64,000 bases of DNA, taken from Manganitrophus sp963718695. GTDB taxonomy: Bacteria > Nitrospirota > Nitrospiria > SBBL01 > Manganitrophaceae. Positions 33,658 to 42,381 of the stretch are shown here, in pieces (positions within the stretch are counted from its first letter, which is position 1; the number at the start of each line of letters is the position of its first letter). Both the position numbers and the translations under genes were made by a program. The stretch lies in contig OY970371.1 of assembly GCA_963718695.1 (NCBI GenBank), forward strand, positions 1,054,001 to 1,118,000, in the 5' to 3' direction. The notes beneath the pieces are model-generated. The model ran no database searches, was not told where the DNA came from, and was given only the letters and a program-made list of their open reading frames with translations.

Positions 33658-34818
33658 ATGAAAAAGATCGATCGAAACAGAATCTCAAAATGGCTCTCCC
33701 TCTATGGGGTATTGTTGGTCGGACTGCTGGCCGCGCCGTTTCAGTTCGACCTTTCCCCCATTATTGCGCCGGTAGAGACACTTCCGCAGGGAAATGGGGT
33801 GGAAATTTCATCAAACTCGGGGCTTCACTCGATTGCGCCTGCAGAAAGGCTGTATGATAATTTCGTATCGGGTAGAGGGATTTCCATGGAGGTATGGCTG
33901 GAAACTGAGGATCTGACGCAGACCGGCCCGGCTCGGATCGTTAGCTACTCTTTGGATACAGGATTAAGGAATTTTACCCTTGGACAAGAGGGGAGGGATC
34001 TGGTCATGAGGGTGAGGACAACCTATACGGATCTCAACGGCATTAATCACGCAATGCAGATATCGAATGTTTTTGTTCCAGGTGCGCCGATGCATCTGGT
34101 GGCGACGTATGACCATGGAAAAGAGCGGTTGTACATGAACGGAAAAATGGTTTCGGAAATCGCCGGGCCGGGGGGGGACTTCTCGAATTGGGAACCGGGT
34201 TATCCTTTGGTGCTTGGAAACGAGGCGACCGGAAATCGCCCCTGGAAGGGGCGCCTGTTTTTGGCCGCGCTTTATAATCGGGCGTTATCGTCGGAAGAAG
34301 TATCCATGAACTACCATGCCGACTGTCATTTTAAAGACGCGGCAGCGGCATCCGAAGCGCGTGCTTCAGATGGGTTGGTCGCATTTTATCTCTTTGACCA
34401 AATTCATGGAAAGAAAGTTTTGGAGCAAAGCGGCGTGCCCCCCCCCCTTGATCTTGAAGTATTAACAGGACAGCAGATTACCGGGAAACCCTTCTTGACC
34501 CGTTTCCCTTGGGATCCTTCCTCTCCTTTTGACGAGGTGAAGGACATCTTGGGTAATATTCTTCTTTTCGTCCCTTTCGGTTTTCTCTTCTACGCCTTCC
34601 TTGGCGTACGTTACGGCCAGGCTATGAAAACGGCCGCGTGGGTGACGGTGATTGGTACGCTGTTCTCGCTGATGATGGAGTCGCTTCAGTATTTAATTAT
34701 TTCACGGGATTCCTCATTGATTGATGTAATCAACAATTCGGTGGGGACGGCACTGGGTATTTGGTTATTTTTGAGATTAAGGGGTGTGGCCTTTGATATG
34801 GAGAGAAGCATTGAGTGA
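33658..34818 (+). CDS. LamG-like domain fused to VanZ-like domain
   Basis: The 386-residue protein has an N-terminal membrane anchor (LYGVLLVGLLAAPFQFDL), a jelly-roll concanavalin/LamG-type domain (about 45-235, with LYMNGKMVSEIAG and LVLGNEATGNRPWKGRL typical of LamG_3) and a C-terminal VanZ-like membrane domain (about 295-380). The VanZ part includes KDILGNILLFVPFGFLFY, MESLQYLI and DVINNSVGTALG. The LamG part would face the periplasm and could bind carbohydrate. LamG-VanZ proteins occur near exosortases, but their role is not known. It overlaps the next glycosyltransferase start slightly. Confidence 0.82.
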   Translation: MKKIDRNRISKWLSLYGVLLVGLLAAPFQFDLSPIIAPVETLPQGNGVEISSNSGLHSIAPAERLYDNFVSGRGISMEVWLETEDLTQTGPARIVSYSLDTGLRNFTLGQEGRDLVMRVRTTYTDLNGINHAMQISNVFVPGAPMHLVATYDHGKERLYMNGKMVSEIAGPGGDFSNWEPGYPLVLGNEATGNRPWKGRLFLAALYNRALSSEEVSMNYHADCHFKDAAAASEARASDGLVAFYLFDQIHGKKVLEQSGVPPPLDLEVLTGQQITGKPFLTRFPWDPSSPFDEVKDILGNILLFVPFGFLFYAFLGVRYGQAMKTAAWVTVIGTLFSLMMESLQYLIISRDSSLIDVINNSVGTALGIWLFLRLRGVAFDMERSIE

Positions 34819-35773
34819 AAGGATACAACAGAGCCGGCCGATCCACCGTCTTGGTCTTTCCGTGGTCGTTCCTGTTTATAACGAAGAAGAGAGTGTCCGA
34901 ATTCTTTACGAGAAGATCCGGGACGCCTGCGATTCGCTTTCGATGCCCTATGAGATGATCTTCGTCGACGACGGCAGCCGGGACCGGACATTTTCGGTCA
35001 TGGAGGGAATCCATCAGGAGGATCATCGGGTGAAGGTCGTCCGTTTTCGAAAAAACTACGGCCAGACCCCGGCGATGGCGGCGGGATTTCGGGCGGCGAG
35101 GGGGGCCATCGTGGTCAGCATGGACGGGGATCTGCAAAATGACCCGGCCGATATCCCCCGGCTTCTGGCCAAGATGGAAGAGGGATACGACGTGGTCTGC
35201 GGATGGAGGAAGGATCGGAAAGACAAGCTGATCTCCCGCCGGATTCCGTCGGTGATTGCCAACTGGCTGATCGGAAAGATCACCGGGGTGCCGATTCATG
35301 ACAACGGCTGCTCGCTGAAGGCCTACCGGTCGGGGGTGATTAAGCGGACCGCCCTCTACTCCGAGCTTCATCGCTTCATTCCGGCGATGTCGACCCTTGC
35401 GGGGGCGAAGATCGCCGAGATCGTCGTCCGCCACCATGCCCGCCAGTTCGGAAAGAGCAAATATGGGATCTCGCGCGCCTGGCGTGTCTTTCTGGATCTC
35501 TTTTTAATCAAGATGTTGACCGGTTTCGCGGCCCGGCCGGCCCTTTGGTTCGGGGTGCTCAGTCTGCCGATCACCTTTTTGGGAACACTTTTCCTGATTG
35601 GATCTTTTTTGGAAGAGGTGACAGGTGTGGTTCTCCCTACCCTCGCATTTTTATCCTTCTCTCTGGCCGGACACTTCATGGTCATGGGCGTTTTGGGAGA
35701 GATCGTATTAAAGAGTGGGGATTTTAAACCGAATAAGACGTTGGCGCCCATCACCATTCGGGAAGGAATCTAA
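34811..35773 (+). CDS. GT2 polyprenyl-phosphate-type glycosyltransferase
   Basis: The 320-residue protein has a GT-A domain resembling dolichol-phosphate/ArnC-type transferases: VVVPVYNEEES, FVDDGSRDRT (51-60), RKNYGQTPAMAAGF and the DxD motif as MDGDLQNDP (Asp105, Asp107). A C-terminal pair of membrane helices starts near residue 230. It probably loads a sugar on a polyprenyl phosphate. TTG 34811 is chosen because GGAGAGA lies about 5 bases upstream; GTG 34784 would overlap the LamG-VanZ gene more. The next gene is a degenerate relative. Confidence 0.85.
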   Translation: MSERIQQSRPIHRLGLSVVVPVYNEEESVRILYEKIRDACDSLSMPYEMIFVDDGSRDRTFSVMEGIHQEDHRVKVVRFRKNYGQTPAMAAGFRAARGAIVVSMDGDLQNDPADIPRLLAKMEEGYDVVCGWRKDRKDKLISRRIPSVIANWLIGKITGVPIHDNGCSLKAYRSGVIKRTALYSELHRFIPAMSTLAGAKIAEIVVRHHARQFGKSKYGISRAWRVFLDLFLIKMLTGFAARPALWFGVLSLPITFLGTLFLIGSFLEEVTGVVLPTLAFLSFSLAGHFMVMGVLGEIVLKSGDFKPNKTLAPITIREGI

Positions 35774-35782
35774 TGATATCGG

Positions 35783-35803
35783 GAATCCCTGAAGGATTCT
35801 TTT
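35783..35803 (+). terminator. Weak terminator-like hairpin
   Basis: GAATCC-CTGAA-GGATTC is followed by four Ts, in the short gap between the two GT2 genes. The stem is only 6 bp, so any termination would be partial. Confidence 0.3.
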
Positions 35804-35830
35804 CAAATCACTTCATGTATGGAGAGAGAA

Positions 35831-36823
35831 ATGTCTTTGTCAAAAAGTAAAGAGCGGCCTGTTGATTTTGTCGTCACCGTCGAAAAGCCTCTGCTCGGTA
35901 TTTCCGTGATTATTCCGGTTGTAGAGCGATGTGACGACCTTGCCGAGATCTACGGGGTTCATGCAGAGGTCCTCAAGCGAATGGGCCGGCCGTTCGAGTT
36001 CATTTTTGTGATTGACCACGGATTTGAGGACAATGCCCAAAAGTTGAAGCCACTTATCGCGCTCGGGGATCCGATTAGAATCATTGAGCTGCCGAGAAGG
36101 TTCGGAGAAGCGACCGCCCTCATGGTCGGGTTTGATCAGGCCAAAGAGGAGACGCTGGTGACGCTCCCTTCCTATTTTCAGGTCTTGCCGGATGGGATAG
36201 AAAAAGTGCTGATTGCGCTTGAAGGAAAGGTCGACATGGCCCTTGCAATGCGATATCCAAGGATCGATTCCTGGATGAACCGCATCCAAACAAGAGGATT
36301 TCATTTCTTACTTAAAAAATTGACAGGGGTCGATCTCAACGACATGGGATGCGGACTGAAAGCGATGCGACGGCGCGTGATGCGGGAAGTCAATCTGTAC
36401 GGGGATCTCCATCGTTTTCTCCCATTATTGGCTTATCAGCGTGGGTTTCGGGTGGTGGAGATCAACGTCCCTCAGCATCCGTCGGATAGTCGGATTCGGG
36501 TTTACCGTCTTGGAGTTTATTTGAGGCGTCTTCTCGATATGATGACCCTTTTCTTTTTGTTCAAATTTACAAAAAAACCGTTGCGGTTCTTCGGCTTGAT
36601 CGGTGCAGGGCTTTTCGGATCGGGCTTCTTGATCTCAGCGTTCCTGGCGATTCAAAAAGTGTTAGGCTTGACGGCCCTGGCCGACCGGCCGCTTTTAATT
36701 TTGGGCGCTTTATTGATGGTGCTGGGAGTGCAGACGGGGTCGATCGGACTCTTGGGAGAGATGATCATCTTTACGCATGCCAGGAAGATGAAAGATTATA
36801 CAATCGATAATTTCGTTAAATAG
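35831..36823 (+). CDS. GT2-like protein lacking the DxD motif
   Basis: The 330-residue protein aligns end to end with the GT2 of the preceding gene: an SVIIPVVERCDDLAEI start, shared DMGCGLKAMRRRVM and LYGDLHRFLPLLA segments, and the two C-terminal helices. The catalytic parts are changed: VDDGS of the active relative is VIDHGFED (60-67), and the DxD region is replaced by LPSYFQV (112-118). It is probably a catalytically dead paralogue, perhaps a partner or regulator. ATG 35831 with GGAGAGAG just upstream is preferred over ATG 35819. It lies directly upstream of the exosortase gene. Confidence 0.75.
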   Translation: MSLSKSKERPVDFVVTVEKPLLGISVIIPVVERCDDLAEIYGVHAEVLKRMGRPFEFIFVIDHGFEDNAQKLKPLIALGDPIRIIELPRRFGEATALMVGFDQAKEETLVTLPSYFQVLPDGIEKVLIALEGKVDMALAMRYPRIDSWMNRIQTRGFHFLLKKLTGVDLNDMGCGLKAMRRRVMREVNLYGDLHRFLPLLAYQRGFRVVEINVPQHPSDSRIRVYRLGVYLRRLLDMMTLFFLFKFTKKPLRFFGLIGAGLFGSGFLISAFLAIQKVLGLTALADRPLLILGALLMVLGVQTGSIGLLGEMIIFTHARKMKDYTIDNFVK

Positions 36824-36876
36824 GTGAATGGACCTGTAACAAGCTCGTCTGCGTCGCGCTTTTTTAAAAGGATCCT

Positions 36877-38436
36877 TTGTACTTGAAAGTCTTTGCCCTA
36901 AAAAAGAGAACCAATTTGGAAGGGTCGGATTCCTATCCTTTATCTTCCAGGAAGTGGATTCTTCAGATGGTCGGCATTTTCTTCCTTCTCTTCGTTGCTT
37001 ATAGCCGTGTCTTTTATTATTTAATCCATATTTGGTCAACCCGTAATGACTATGCACATGGGTTCCTCATTTTGCCGATCAGCCTTTATCTGGTTTGGGT
37101 CAAACGAGAGACACTCGGAAATTTGCCGTTCAGGCCGATGCCGATCCCGGGGCTGGCGATCGTTTTCCTCTCGGGAATGCTCCTCCTCATCGGAGAGGCG
37201 GGTGAAATCATTACCTTCGGAGGAATTTCTCTTGTCGGAATATTGTTTGGTCTCGTTCTCTTGTTATTCGGCGGTGCCTGCCTCCGTGCGCTTTCCCTCC
37301 CGATTTTATACTTGCTTTTTATGGTTCCGATCCTTGACGAGGTGCTCACTCCTCTTCAGTGGCCATTCCAGCTGACGACGGCCAAGATGGCGGTGGCCAT
37401 GCTTCAGAAGCTCGGTTTTTCCGCCTTGGTTGAAAAAAACTATATTGTCCTTCCGAATATTATTTTGGAGGTCGCCACGGTATGCAGCGGTGTCGCTTAT
37501 CTCGTTTCGATCGTCGCCATCGGCCTTCCATTGGGATATCTCTTTCTCAGCGCTTGGTGGAGCCGGGGGATTCTTCTCCTATTCGCTGTTACAATCGGCA
37601 TCCTCAGCAATTGGTTGCGCGTTTTCTTGATCGGTATCTCAGCCTATTGGGGGGGAGAGGTTCACGGACCGTACCATATTTTCCAAGGGATGTTTGTCGC
37701 ATGGATGGGGTTTGGAGCGCTTTTTACGGGGGCTTGGGGGCTCTCTAAAATCGACCGTCCTGTTCGCCCAGATCCGTCCCCGCCGCACGACAGAACCTTC
37801 CCTTTAGGGAGGATCTCTGCGGAGAAATCGGATTGGGATCAGTCGTGGGCGATCGCGTTATTCTCCCTCTTTCTTCTTGCGGCGCTGATGATCACTTATG
37901 AGAGAAGTCCGATCGAGTTAAGGAATGATCTTAGTGCGATCCCCACCTTTACCGAGGGATGGATTGGTACGGCGGCAGCGCTTGAGGATGCCGATTTTAG
38001 GATTGAGGGGGCTGATGCCGAGCTTTTTAGAAGATACCGCTCTCCCAACGGACGAACGATCCATCTCTATATTGCCTACTTGAAGTTTCAAGAGCAAGGA
38101 AAGGAAATTGTAAATTATAAGACCGCTCCGCTTCACCAGGGCGTCGTTGAAACTTCGGTTCGGATTTCTCCTGAGACCTCCATTCCCGTGAACATCGGCC
38201 GGCTCGAGGATCCCAGGCGCCGCATTTTCTTTTGGTATGATTTGAACGGCCGCGTCGTGACCGACCGTTACCGTGCCAAGCTGTTTGGAATCGTCGATGC
38301 ATTGCTCCATCGCCGAACCAACGGAGCGCTGGTGTTCATTTCTCAAGATCCCGGCGGAGAGGTCGGTCTCCTTCAGGGTGAGGAAGAGGCCTTTATCCGG
38401 GCACTCTACCCGAGGCTCAGGGAGTCTCTGCCATAA
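36877..38436 (+). CDS. xrtA: Exosortase A fused to EpsI domain
   Basis: The 519-residue protein has an N-terminal exosortase membrane domain of about eight spans. The catalytic Cys is in EVATVCSGVAY (Cys203), the Arg in LSNWLRVFLIGI (Arg248) and the His in GPYHIFQGMF (His267). The C-terminal third (from about 350) is an EpsI domain (EGWIGTAAAL, LYIAYLKFQ and related). Exosortases are transpeptidase-like membrane proteases that cleave and attach PEP-CTERM-type proteins. No PEP-CTERM substrate was seen in this window. The start is uncertain between TTG 36877 and TTG 36883; AAAAGGA lies just upstream. The next gene's ATG overlaps its last base. Confidence 0.93.
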   Translation: MYLKVFALKKRTNLEGSDSYPLSSRKWILQMVGIFFLLFVAYSRVFYYLIHIWSTRNDYAHGFLILPISLYLVWVKRETLGNLPFRPMPIPGLAIVFLSGMLLLIGEAGEIITFGGISLVGILFGLVLLLFGGACLRALSLPILYLLFMVPILDEVLTPLQWPFQLTTAKMAVAMLQKLGFSALVEKNYIVLPNIILEVATVCSGVAYLVSIVAIGLPLGYLFLSAWWSRGILLLFAVTIGILSNWLRVFLIGISAYWGGEVHGPYHIFQGMFVAWMGFGALFTGAWGLSKIDRPVRPDPSPPHDRTFPLGRISAEKSDWDQSWAIALFSLFLLAALMITYERSPIELRNDLSAIPTFTEGWIGTAAALEDADFRIEGADAELFRRYRSPNGRTIHLYIAYLKFQEQGKEIVNYKTAPLHQGVVETSVRISPETSIPVNIGRLEDPRRRIFFWYDLNGRVVTDRYRAKLFGIVDALLHRRTNGALVFISQDPGGEVGLLQGEEEAFIRALYPRLRESLP

Positions 38437-39557
38437 TGCGCAATGAGAGACTTTTTATACGCGCTGTCACGACCCTTAAGGAGTTCGGGTCGATGGAGGA
38501 AGAGTGGAATGCCCTCCTCGAACGATCCGTTTCATCCAGCTTTTTCCTGACATGGGAGTGGCTCTATACCTGGGCTAAGCATTACTTGGATCGGAATCGG
38601 CTCTGGATCTTGTTGATCTATGAAGGCAAGGAGAGATTGATCGGAATCGCCCCTTTTTATATTCGGAGATACCGAGCGGCGGGGTTGTTTTCCATTCGAG
38701 AGGTCCGATTTCTCGGGACCGAAGAGGTTTGCTCTTCCTATTTAGATATTATTTCGACGAATCGGCATCGAAAGGCTGTCCTGAAGGAGATCTATCAGTA
38801 TCTTTATGGCGACGCGAAAGGAGCGTGGGATATCTTGACCCTCTCCGATGTTCCGGCGGAGTCTCTCTCGATCGATCTGCTGGACAGCCTTGTTCAGGAG
38901 GATGGAAAGGTCATTGAAGTTATAGGGATGACAGCCTGTCCAGTCATCAGTTTAACGGGGCGCCTTGAAGATTTCATGACGGAGATCGGCAGAAGTGAGC
39001 GGTATAATATACAGCGGAAGCGAAAGCGCCTGGAGCAGGCGGGGGCGGTTGTTTATGAGCGGTTCTCATCGGCGGACGAGGTCGAGAAGCAGATCGGCTC
39101 GTTTATTCGGCTTCATGAGAGCCGATGGAAACAAAAGAAATTAGCTGGGGCATTCAAGAGCGAGCGCTTTGCATCATTTCATCGGGAAGTTATCCGTTTA
39201 CTTTGCGTAAGAGGGCGGGCTCACCTCGATTTTCTGACGCTGGAAGGCGAGAAGATCGCCGCGGTCTACGGCTACTCTTATCAGGGTCGGTATTATTTTT
39301 ACCTTCCCGGGTTGAATCCGGAGATCGTGCCGCAGGCGAGTCCTGGAAGGCTCCTTCTGTTCCGTTGTATCGAAAGGGCGATCCAAAACGGCGATCAGGA
39401 ATTTGATCTGCTGCGCGGGAACGCCGACTACAAGCTGGCTTGGGCCAACGGTCTTCGCCGGTCCCTGACGTTGCGGCATTTCAGTCGAACCGGCCGGGCT
39501 GCAGCGGCAAAGCTGTTCGACAGTGGAAAGGATTTCGTCAAGATCCTGGTCCGTTGA
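38436..39557 (+). CDS. CelD/BcsL-like GNAT-fold protein
   Basis: The 373-residue protein resembles the CelD family of GNAT-type proteins associated with cellulose and EPS synthesis. It has an SSSFFLTWEWLYTW segment in the first half and a second-half GNAT-like core with RYNIQRKRKRLEQAG, FIRLHESRWKQK, YGYSYQGRYYFYLPG and a late EFDLLRGNADYKLAW. Members are thought to acylate polymer components, but evidence is limited. It is translationally coupled to xrtA (TAATG) and precedes the FemAB-like gene, with which it shares overall fold. Confidence 0.78.
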   Translation: MRNERLFIRAVTTLKEFGSMEEEWNALLERSVSSSFFLTWEWLYTWAKHYLDRNRLWILLIYEGKERLIGIAPFYIRRYRAAGLFSIREVRFLGTEEVCSSYLDIISTNRHRKAVLKEIYQYLYGDAKGAWDILTLSDVPAESLSIDLLDSLVQEDGKVIEVIGMTACPVISLTGRLEDFMTEIGRSERYNIQRKRKRLEQAGAVVYERFSSADEVEKQIGSFIRLHESRWKQKKLAGAFKSERFASFHREVIRLLCVRGRAHLDFLTLEGEKIAAVYGYSYQGRYYFYLPGLNPEIVPQASPGRLLLFRCIERAIQNGDQEFDLLRGNADYKLAWANGLRRSLTLRHFSRTGRAAAAKLFDSGKDFVKILVR

Positions 39558-39598
39558 CTTGATGTCCGAAATAAATTGGGTCAGATCGGAATTGAAAA

Positions 39599-40630
39599 AT
39601 GATTATAACAGAGATTAACAAAGGTGATATGATCGAGTGGGATCGATATGTCCTCCGTCATCCCGAGGCAAGCGGCTATCATTTGAGCGGCTGGCGCCGC
39701 GTCATCGAAGAGGTTTTTGGCCATCAGACCTATTATCTGATGGCGAAAAGCCCGAACGGGAATGCGGAGGGGATCTTACCCCTGGTTCTCCTTTCCAGCC
39801 GGCTCTTCGGCTGTTTTTGGGTATCCATGCCGTTCTTGAATTATGGGGGCGTTCTCTCAAACAGTGCGGAGGCGCAGCAGGCGCTTCTGGATGCGGCAGT
39901 AGATGTTGGAAGCAAAACCGGAGCCTCTCACGTCGAGTTGAGGCATTTGGATCAGGTCGAGATAGAATGGCCCTTCAAGCAACATAAGGTTTCAATGCAT
40001 CTTGATCTTCCCTCCGAATTTGAAGTTCTTTGGAAAGGATTTTCTTCCAAACTCCGAAGTCAGATCCGGCGGGCACAGAAGGAAGGGATGAGTGTTCAGG
40101 TCGGGGGGGAAGAGGTTTTGGATCCTTTCTATGAGGTCTTCTCGCGGAATATGCGCGATTTGGGAACCCCCGTTTACAGTCGGAATTTTTTTAAGGCCAT
40201 TTTGAGGCATTTTCCGAAGGAAGCCCACATCGCCGTTGTTTCTCTCGGAGAACGGCCGTTGGCGGCGGGCTTTTTGTTCGAATTCCGTGAAACAATAGAG
40301 ATCATCTGGGCCTCTTCCGATCGACGCTACAACCGCCTGGCGCCGAATATGCTTTTGTACAGCACGGTGCTCGAATACGCTTGCAAACACGGATTCCGTA
40401 GGTTTGACTTCGGACGTTCCACGCCTGGAAGCGGGACCTATCGATTTAAGGAGCAGTGGGGGGCCAAGCCGGTTCCCCTTTATTGGTACTACTGGGTGAA
40501 AGAGGGGGGCCCTCTGCCGGAGCTCAGCCCGGCCAATGGAAAATTCCAATTGGCGATCGCGCTCTGGCGTCGGATACCTTTATCGATTAGCCAATGGCTG
40601 GGGCCGCGGATTGTCAAGTTTATTCCCTGA
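39599..40630 (+). CDS. XrtA system FemAB-like protein
   Basis: The 343-residue protein is of the FemAB-related exosortase-associated family. Marks are an N-terminal YHLSGWRRVIEEVFGHQTYY, ILPLVLLSSRLFG, MPFLNYGGV and SKLRSQIRRAQKEGM. Its C-terminal end reads RFDFGRSTPGSGTYRFKEQW, a very constant stretch in this family. The fold transfers aminoacyl or acyl groups in Gram-positive FemAB; here the reaction is unknown, but the association with XrtA loci is strong. It begins after a 42-base gap from the CelD-like gene. Confidence 0.92.
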   Translation: MIITEINKGDMIEWDRYVLRHPEASGYHLSGWRRVIEEVFGHQTYYLMAKSPNGNAEGILPLVLLSSRLFGCFWVSMPFLNYGGVLSNSAEAQQALLDAAVDVGSKTGASHVELRHLDQVEIEWPFKQHKVSMHLDLPSEFEVLWKGFSSKLRSQIRRAQKEGMSVQVGGEEVLDPFYEVFSRNMRDLGTPVYSRNFFKAILRHFPKEAHIAVVSLGERPLAAGFLFEFRETIEIIWASSDRRYNRLAPNMLLYSTVLEYACKHGFRRFDFGRSTPGSGTYRFKEQWGAKPVPLYWYYWVKEGGPLPELSPANGKFQLAIALWRRIPLSISQWLGPRIVKFIP

Positions 40631-40654
40631 GAGGTTTCCAGTTTTGGATGAGAA

Positions 40655-42292
40655 ATGGTTGAAGAGAAATTGGAAGTGACAAAGAAGATCGGACTGCCGC
40701 TCACTCTGTTGGTTATCGTCATTTTGACTGGGAGTTATATCCGGCTGGTTGGTCTGGGGGCGCAGGATTTCGATTACGATGAGTTGATTCATTATTATGC
40801 CGCGAAATCGATCGGAGAGGGGAAAGCGCCCCTTTTGCCGTCCGGGCTTGTTTACTCTAGAGGGATCGATTTGACGCGATTGGTTGCCCTATCAATTCAA
40901 AACATCGATGATCCTGAGAGAGCGGCGCGTTTGCCCTCCGCCGTCTTTGGGATCTTAAACCTGATTCTGTTCGGAGCCATTGCCTGGATGATCGGAGGGG
41001 CTTGGTCGGCCGTCTGGGCGACGCTGCTGCTGGCCGTTTACCCTGAGGCGATCTTTCAGAGCCGTATTACCCGATTTTATACTTATCAATTATGCTTCGG
41101 TCTCATTGCTTTGGGTACAGGCTGGTTTGCCTTTCGGCGTGCTGGGGAGGGCGTGCCGAAGAGCAGCCGTGAGATCCGGAGTCAGTGGATGCTTGCCGCC
41201 CTGACAGGTGTTGCATTCCTCCTCGCGGCGCGTGTTCAAATTACAACATTCTCCGTTGCACTCGGCTGGATGGTTTTTGTCACGATCGTGGCTTGTCGTG
41301 ATTTCTTCGCCTTGAGAGCGAAATCGCTGCGTCGGAGCGTCCCTTTGCAAATCGTCTTACTTTCAGGAATCTTTGGGGCGCTCGTTTTGACCTTATCCCC
41401 GGGCATGCTGTCGGAAATCATTCGACAGGCGCGCTTTAATCCGGTATGGGCGAAAAGCACGGCGGGCGGTCCACTTTTTTACTACTATACCCTTTCAGAT
41501 TCCTTTCCCTCGGTTGTATCGCTGATGCCGCTGGTCTTTCTCATCGTGACAATCAAAAACAGATGGTTGGCCCTGTATCTCGCCGCTTGGTTTGTTGTTC
41601 CTCTCTTTTTTCATAGCGTACTGTTTGCTTGGAAGGGGGACCGATTCGTTTTTCTGGCAATGCCTGCCTTGTTTCTTGCCTTCGGAATCGCGGCGCAGAT
41701 CGGCTGCCGAGCACTCTATTGCGTCCTTGGCACGGAGCTGAAGCGCATTGCAATTGAACCAAAGTGGCACGCAGTGATCGCAGGAGGAATCGTTGGGATT
41801 GTCTCCATTTCTGCCATGATCACCACTCCTGCTTTCAACGCGGCTCGGAAGGTCCCCGGGATCTCGGTCACTCGGGACGATTGGCGAATGGCGGGTGAAA
41901 TCATCCAATCGATCGATAAGAATGACTTGATTCCAATCGGCAGCTCCATCCCGTTGAATGGGCTTTTTTATTGGGGCCACGTTGATTTTGTGGTGGGCCT
42001 CGATTTCGGCGAGACGTTGATGCAGAACGCTCATAAGACGAGTGATATTTCAGCTGTGAAGAGTGCTCGAGATGATTACGTGGGCGTTCCAATCGTTCTT
42101 ACTCCTGAAGCAATTCGGACCCAGTTTGGGAAAGCCGGGTCCGTGATCATCGGCATAGATAGCAAACGGTGGTCCTTCGGAAATATTGATCCCGATTTAC
42201 AAAAAATACTTTTAGCGGAAGCGACGGAACTCTGTCAGGGACGGTGTGGAGAACTCCGCCTCTACCTCTGGAGTTTTAGAGCTTCTATCTAG
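40655..42292 (+). CDS. GT39/ArnT-like membrane glycosyltransferase
   Basis: The 545-residue GT-C protein has about 11 spans. The first extracytoplasmic loop carries the catalytic-type acidic pair DFDYDELIHYYAAKSIG near residues 35-50, and the loop RSRITRFYTYQLCFG has the usual helix-3 sequence. Enzymes of this family transfer a sugar from a polyprenyl-phosphate donor on the periplasmic side. The GT2 at 34.8 kb could supply such a donor (inference). A 24-base gap separates it from the FemAB-like gene. Confidence 0.85.
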   Translation: MVEEKLEVTKKIGLPLTLLVIVILTGSYIRLVGLGAQDFDYDELIHYYAAKSIGEGKAPLLPSGLVYSRGIDLTRLVALSIQNIDDPERAARLPSAVFGILNLILFGAIAWMIGGAWSAVWATLLLAVYPEAIFQSRITRFYTYQLCFGLIALGTGWFAFRRAGEGVPKSSREIRSQWMLAALTGVAFLLAARVQITTFSVALGWMVFVTIVACRDFFALRAKSLRRSVPLQIVLLSGIFGALVLTLSPGMLSEIIRQARFNPVWAKSTAGGPLFYYYTLSDSFPSVVSLMPLVFLIVTIKNRWLALYLAAWFVVPLFFHSVLFAWKGDRFVFLAMPALFLAFGIAAQIGCRALYCVLGTELKRIAIEPKWHAVIAGGIVGIVSISAMITTPAFNAARKVPGISVTRDDWRMAGEIIQSIDKNDLIPIGSSIPLNGLFYWGHVDFVVGLDFGETLMQNAHKTSDISAVKSARDDYVGVPIVLTPEAIRTQFGKAGSVIIGIDSKRWSFGNIDPDLQKILLAEATELCQGRCGELRLYLWSFRASI

Positions 42293-42381
42293 AGTAGGAA
42301 TGAATCGAAATACTTCCAGTGTGAATGCGAGAGGGTATTCTAAATGCGCCACACACAACGGACGGATAAGGTGAGTTTTCG

